A stretch of 64,000 nt of DNA from Abelmoschus esculentus (Eukaryota > Streptophyta > Magnoliopsida > Malvales > Malvaceae), in the NCBI GenBank assembly GCA_035048815.1, contig JAUCBN010000011.1, forward strand, positions 13,417,501-13,481,500, read 5' to 3'. A model generated the notes under the pieces. The model ran no database searches and was not told where the DNA came from. It worked only from the letters and a program-made list of their open reading frames with translations. Positions 60,834 to 64,000 of the stretch are shown here, piece by piece (within the stretch, counting starts at the first letter, position 1; the number at the start of each line of letters is the position of its first letter). Position numbers and translations under genes: made by a program.

Positions 60834-63800
60834 ATTCGAACGGATTCTCTATAAAGCAATTTTAGACATACAAGTTTTAGTCCTAACAAAACGAAAATTA
60901 GATGTTATTAAATCAAATTTTACGAGTTCAAATAGTTAATTATGGGCTTTTGAACAAAATTATACAAATTAATCTAAAATTTTCAACTTTTTACTCAGTT
61001 AAAATTCGAACGGATTCGATATAAAGCCTTTTTAGACATGCACGTTTTAATCCGAATCAAACGATAACTAGAAGTTATTAAATTAAATTTTTTGAGTTCA
61101 AATAATTAATTATGGGGTTTTGAAAAAAATTATACAGATTAATCTAAAATTTTCAGCTTTTTACTCGGTTAAAATTTGAAGGGTTCTCTATAAAGCCTTT
61201 TTAGACGTGGATGTTTTAATCCGAACAAAACAAAAACCAGATGTAATTAAATGAAATTTTATGAGTTCAAATAGTTAATTATTGGATTTTGAAAAAAAAT
61301 TATGCAGATAAATCTAAAATTTTCAGCTTTTTACTCGGTTAAAATTCAAACGGATTCTCGATAAAGCAATTTTAGACAAGCAAGTTTTAGTCCCAACAAA
61401 ACGAAAATTAGATGTTATTAAATCAAATTTTACGAGTTCAAATTGTTAATTATGGGGTTATGAATAAAATTATATAGATTAATCTAAAATTTTTAGCTTT
61501 TTACTCGGTTAAAATTTGAACTGGTTCTCTATAAAGCCTTTTTAGACGTGGACGTTTTAATCCGAACAACACAAAAACTAGATGTTATTAAATAAAATTT
61601 TATGAGTTCAAATTGTTAATTATTAGATTTTGAAAAAAATTATACAGATAAATCTAAAATTTTCAGCTTTTTACTCGGTTAAAATTCAAACGGATTCTCT
61701 ATAAAGCAATTTTAGACAAGCAAGTTTTAGTCCTAACAAAAAGAAAATTAGATGTTATTAAATAAAATTTTACGAGTTCAAATAGTTAATTATGGGGTTT
61801 TGAACAAAATTATACAGATTAATCTAAAATTTTCAACTTTTTACTCGGTTAAAATTTGAACGGGTTCTCTATAATGCCTTTTTAGACGTGGACGTTTTAA
61901 TCCGAGCAAAACAAAAACCAGATGTTATTAAATTAAATTTTTTGAGTTCAAATTGTTAATTATTGGATTTTGATAAAAATTATACAGATAAATCTAAAAT
62001 TTTCAACTTTTTACACGGTTAAAATTCAAACGGATTCTCTATAAAGCAATTTTAGACAAGCAAGTTTTAGTCCTAACAAAACGAAAATTAGATATTATTA
62101 AATCAAATTTTACGTGTTCAAATAGTTAATTATTGACTTTTTAACATAATTATACAGATTAATCTAAAATTTTCAACTTTTTACTCGGTTAAAATTCGAA
62201 AGGATTCTCTATAAAGCCTTTTTAGACAGGCACGTTTTGATACGAACAAAACGATAAGTAGATGTTATTAAATACATTTTTTTGAGTTCAAATAATTAAT
62301 TATGGGGTTTTGAACAAAATTATACAGACTAATCTAAATTTTTTAGCTTTTTACTCGATTAAAATTTGAACGGGTTCTCTATAAAGCCTTTTTAGACGTG
62401 GACGTTTTAATCCGAGCAAAACAAAAACCAGATGTTATTAAATTAAATTTTTTGAGTTCAAATTGTTAATTATTGGATTTTGATAAAAATTATACAGATA
62501 AATCTAAAATTTTCAGCTTTTTACACGGTTAAAATTCAAACGGATTCTCTATAAAGCAATTTTAGACAAACAAGTTTTAGTCCTAACAAAACGAAAATTA
62601 GATGTTATTAAATCAAATTTTACGAGTTCAAATAGTTAATTATGGGCTTTTGAACAAAATTATACAGATTAATCTAAAATTTTCAACTTTTTACTCGGTT
62701 AAAATTCGAAAGGATTCTCTATAAAGCCTTTTTAGACAGGCACGTTTTAATACGAACAAAACGATAAGTAGATGCTATTAAATCAATTTTTTTGAGTTCA
62801 AATAATTAATTATGGGGTTTTGAACAAAATTATACAGACTAATCTAAAATTTTCAGCTTTTTACTCGATTAAAATTTGAACGGGTTCTCTATAAAGCCTT
62901 TTTAGACGTGGACGTTTTAATCCGAGCAAAACAAAAACCAGATGTTATTAAATTAAATTTTTTGAGTTCAAATTGTTAATTATTGGATTTTGATAAAAAT
63001 TATACAGATAAATCTAAAATTTTCAGCTTTTTACACGGTTAAAATTCAAACGGATTCTCTATAAAGCAATTTTAGACAAGCAAGTTTTAGTCCTAACAAA
63101 ACAAAAATTAGATGTTATTAAATCAAATTTTACGAGTTCAAATAGTTAATTATGGGCTTTTGAACAAAATTATACAGATTAATCTAAAATTTTCAACTTT
63201 TTACTCATTTCAAATTTTGAACAGATTCTATACAAAGCCTTTTTAGACATGCACGTTTTAATCTGAAAAAAACGATAACTAGATGTTATTAAATTAAATT
63301 TTTTGAGTTCAAATAATTAATTATGGGGTTTTGAACAAAATTATACAGATTAATATAAAATTTTAGCTTTTTTTCTCGTTTAAAATTTGAACGGATTCTC
63401 TATAACGCCTTTTTAGACGTGGACGTTTTAATCCGAACAAAACAAAACCAGATGTTATTAAATAAAATTTTATGAGTTCAAATAGTTGAATATGGGATTT
63501 TGAACAAAATTTTACAGATTAATCTAAAATTTTTAGCTTTTTACTCGGTTAAAATTCGAACGGATTCTCTACAAAGCCTTTTTGGATATGCACATTTTAA
63601 TCCCATCAAAACCAAGATCAGATGTTATTAAATCAAATTTTAAGATTTCAAATAATTAATTATGGGCTTTTAAACAAAATTATACAGATTAATCTAATTT
63701 TTTTAACTTTTTACTCGATTAAAATTTGAACGGATTCTCTATAAAGCCTTTTTAGACGTGGACGTTTTAATCCGAACAAAATAAAAAACAGATGTTATTA

Positions 63801-64000
63801 AATTAAATTTTATGAGTTCAAATATTTTATTATGGGATTTTGATCAAAATTATAAAGATAAATCTAAAATTTTCAACTTTTTACTCCGTTAAAATTCGAA
63901 CGTAGTCTCTATAAAACAATTTTAGACAAGCAAGTATTAGTCCCAATAAATCGAAAATTAGATGTTATTAAATCAAATTTTATGAGTTCAAATAGTTGAA
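60834..64000 (+). repeat. ~170-bp satellite, right of the LINE
   Basis: Resumes at the exact monomer position where it stopped at 56765 and in the same orientation. A-B-C trimers are regular at 60834-61350 and 62040-63570. Between about 61360 and 62040 the order is A/B hybrid, C, A/B hybrid, C, giving a 340-bp period. From 63575 a further, distinct monomer (GGATATGCACATTTTAATCC) appears. No genes. Confidence 0.93.

Overview
The window looks like repeat-rich nuclear heterochromatin, probably (peri)centromeric, of a flowering plant. The evidence is three kinds of element: Ty3/gypsy chromovirus retrotransposons primed by initiator tRNA-Met, a plant-type LINE with a C-terminal RNase H, and a ~170-bp AT-rich satellite. 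I see no host protein gene, tRNA or rRNA. Nearly every long open frame is either a decayed transposon gene or a by-product of a 33-bp tandem repeat. Junction coordinates were read by eye and are good to a few bases where a motif defines them, and to ~10-30 bp elsewhere.

Layout. 1-662: diverged ~170-bp satellite. 663-2082: non-coding, with a probable LTR remnant. 2083-20012: four blocks of a 33-bp minisatellite reading on the minus strand, separated by the 5' end of a minus-strand retroelement (M1: LTR, PBS, leader and gag start, 5285-6887), a truncated LTR plus filler (8297-9083), and a decayed minus-strand pol fragment (M2, 15424-16874). 20013-26463: plus-strand element P1, with LTR, PBS, leader and broken gag-pol; a complete solo LTR sits inside its gag. 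26464-28580: LTR of a Tekay/Del-like chromovirus (minus strand). 28581-41942: a 13.4-kb plus-strand minisatellite block. 41943-44390: second, overlapping copy of the Tekay LTR plus its PPT and integrase end. 44391-48041: plus-strand minisatellite running directly into element P2 (gag-pol 48042-52299, 3' LTR 52300-53736). 53737-64000: ~170-bp satellite organised as ~510-bp trimers, interrupted at 56766-60833 by a 5'-truncated LINE with a 13-bp target duplication.

Main result. About 31 kb, roughly half the window, is one 33-bp (11-codon) minisatellite built from three subtypes that form a 99-bp higher-order unit. Its junctions show that it belongs inside the gag gene of a CRM-like centromeric retrotransposon. 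In M1 it starts about 14 codons after the gag ATG. In P2 it stops just upstream of the conserved gag domain. Wherever it abuts coding sequence of this family, it has the same sense as the element. The 33-bp period preserves reading frame, and both gag-sense frames that are open in the consensus stay open for hundreds of codons. Arrays in opposite orientations share the same unusual variant order, which suggests that they were copied with the element and later rearranged. One clear rearrangement is a ~14.5-kb tandem duplication (27401-41942 and 41943-48041).

How the parts relate. The LTRs carry the promoters, a polyadenylation signal and a C-terminal integrase tail read from inside the LTR, as in CRM-type elements. 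The gag-pol genes are damaged by stops, frameshifts and small deletions, so nothing here looks autonomous. P2 is the best preserved, with an open frame of about 700 codons through gag, protease and the first half of RT.
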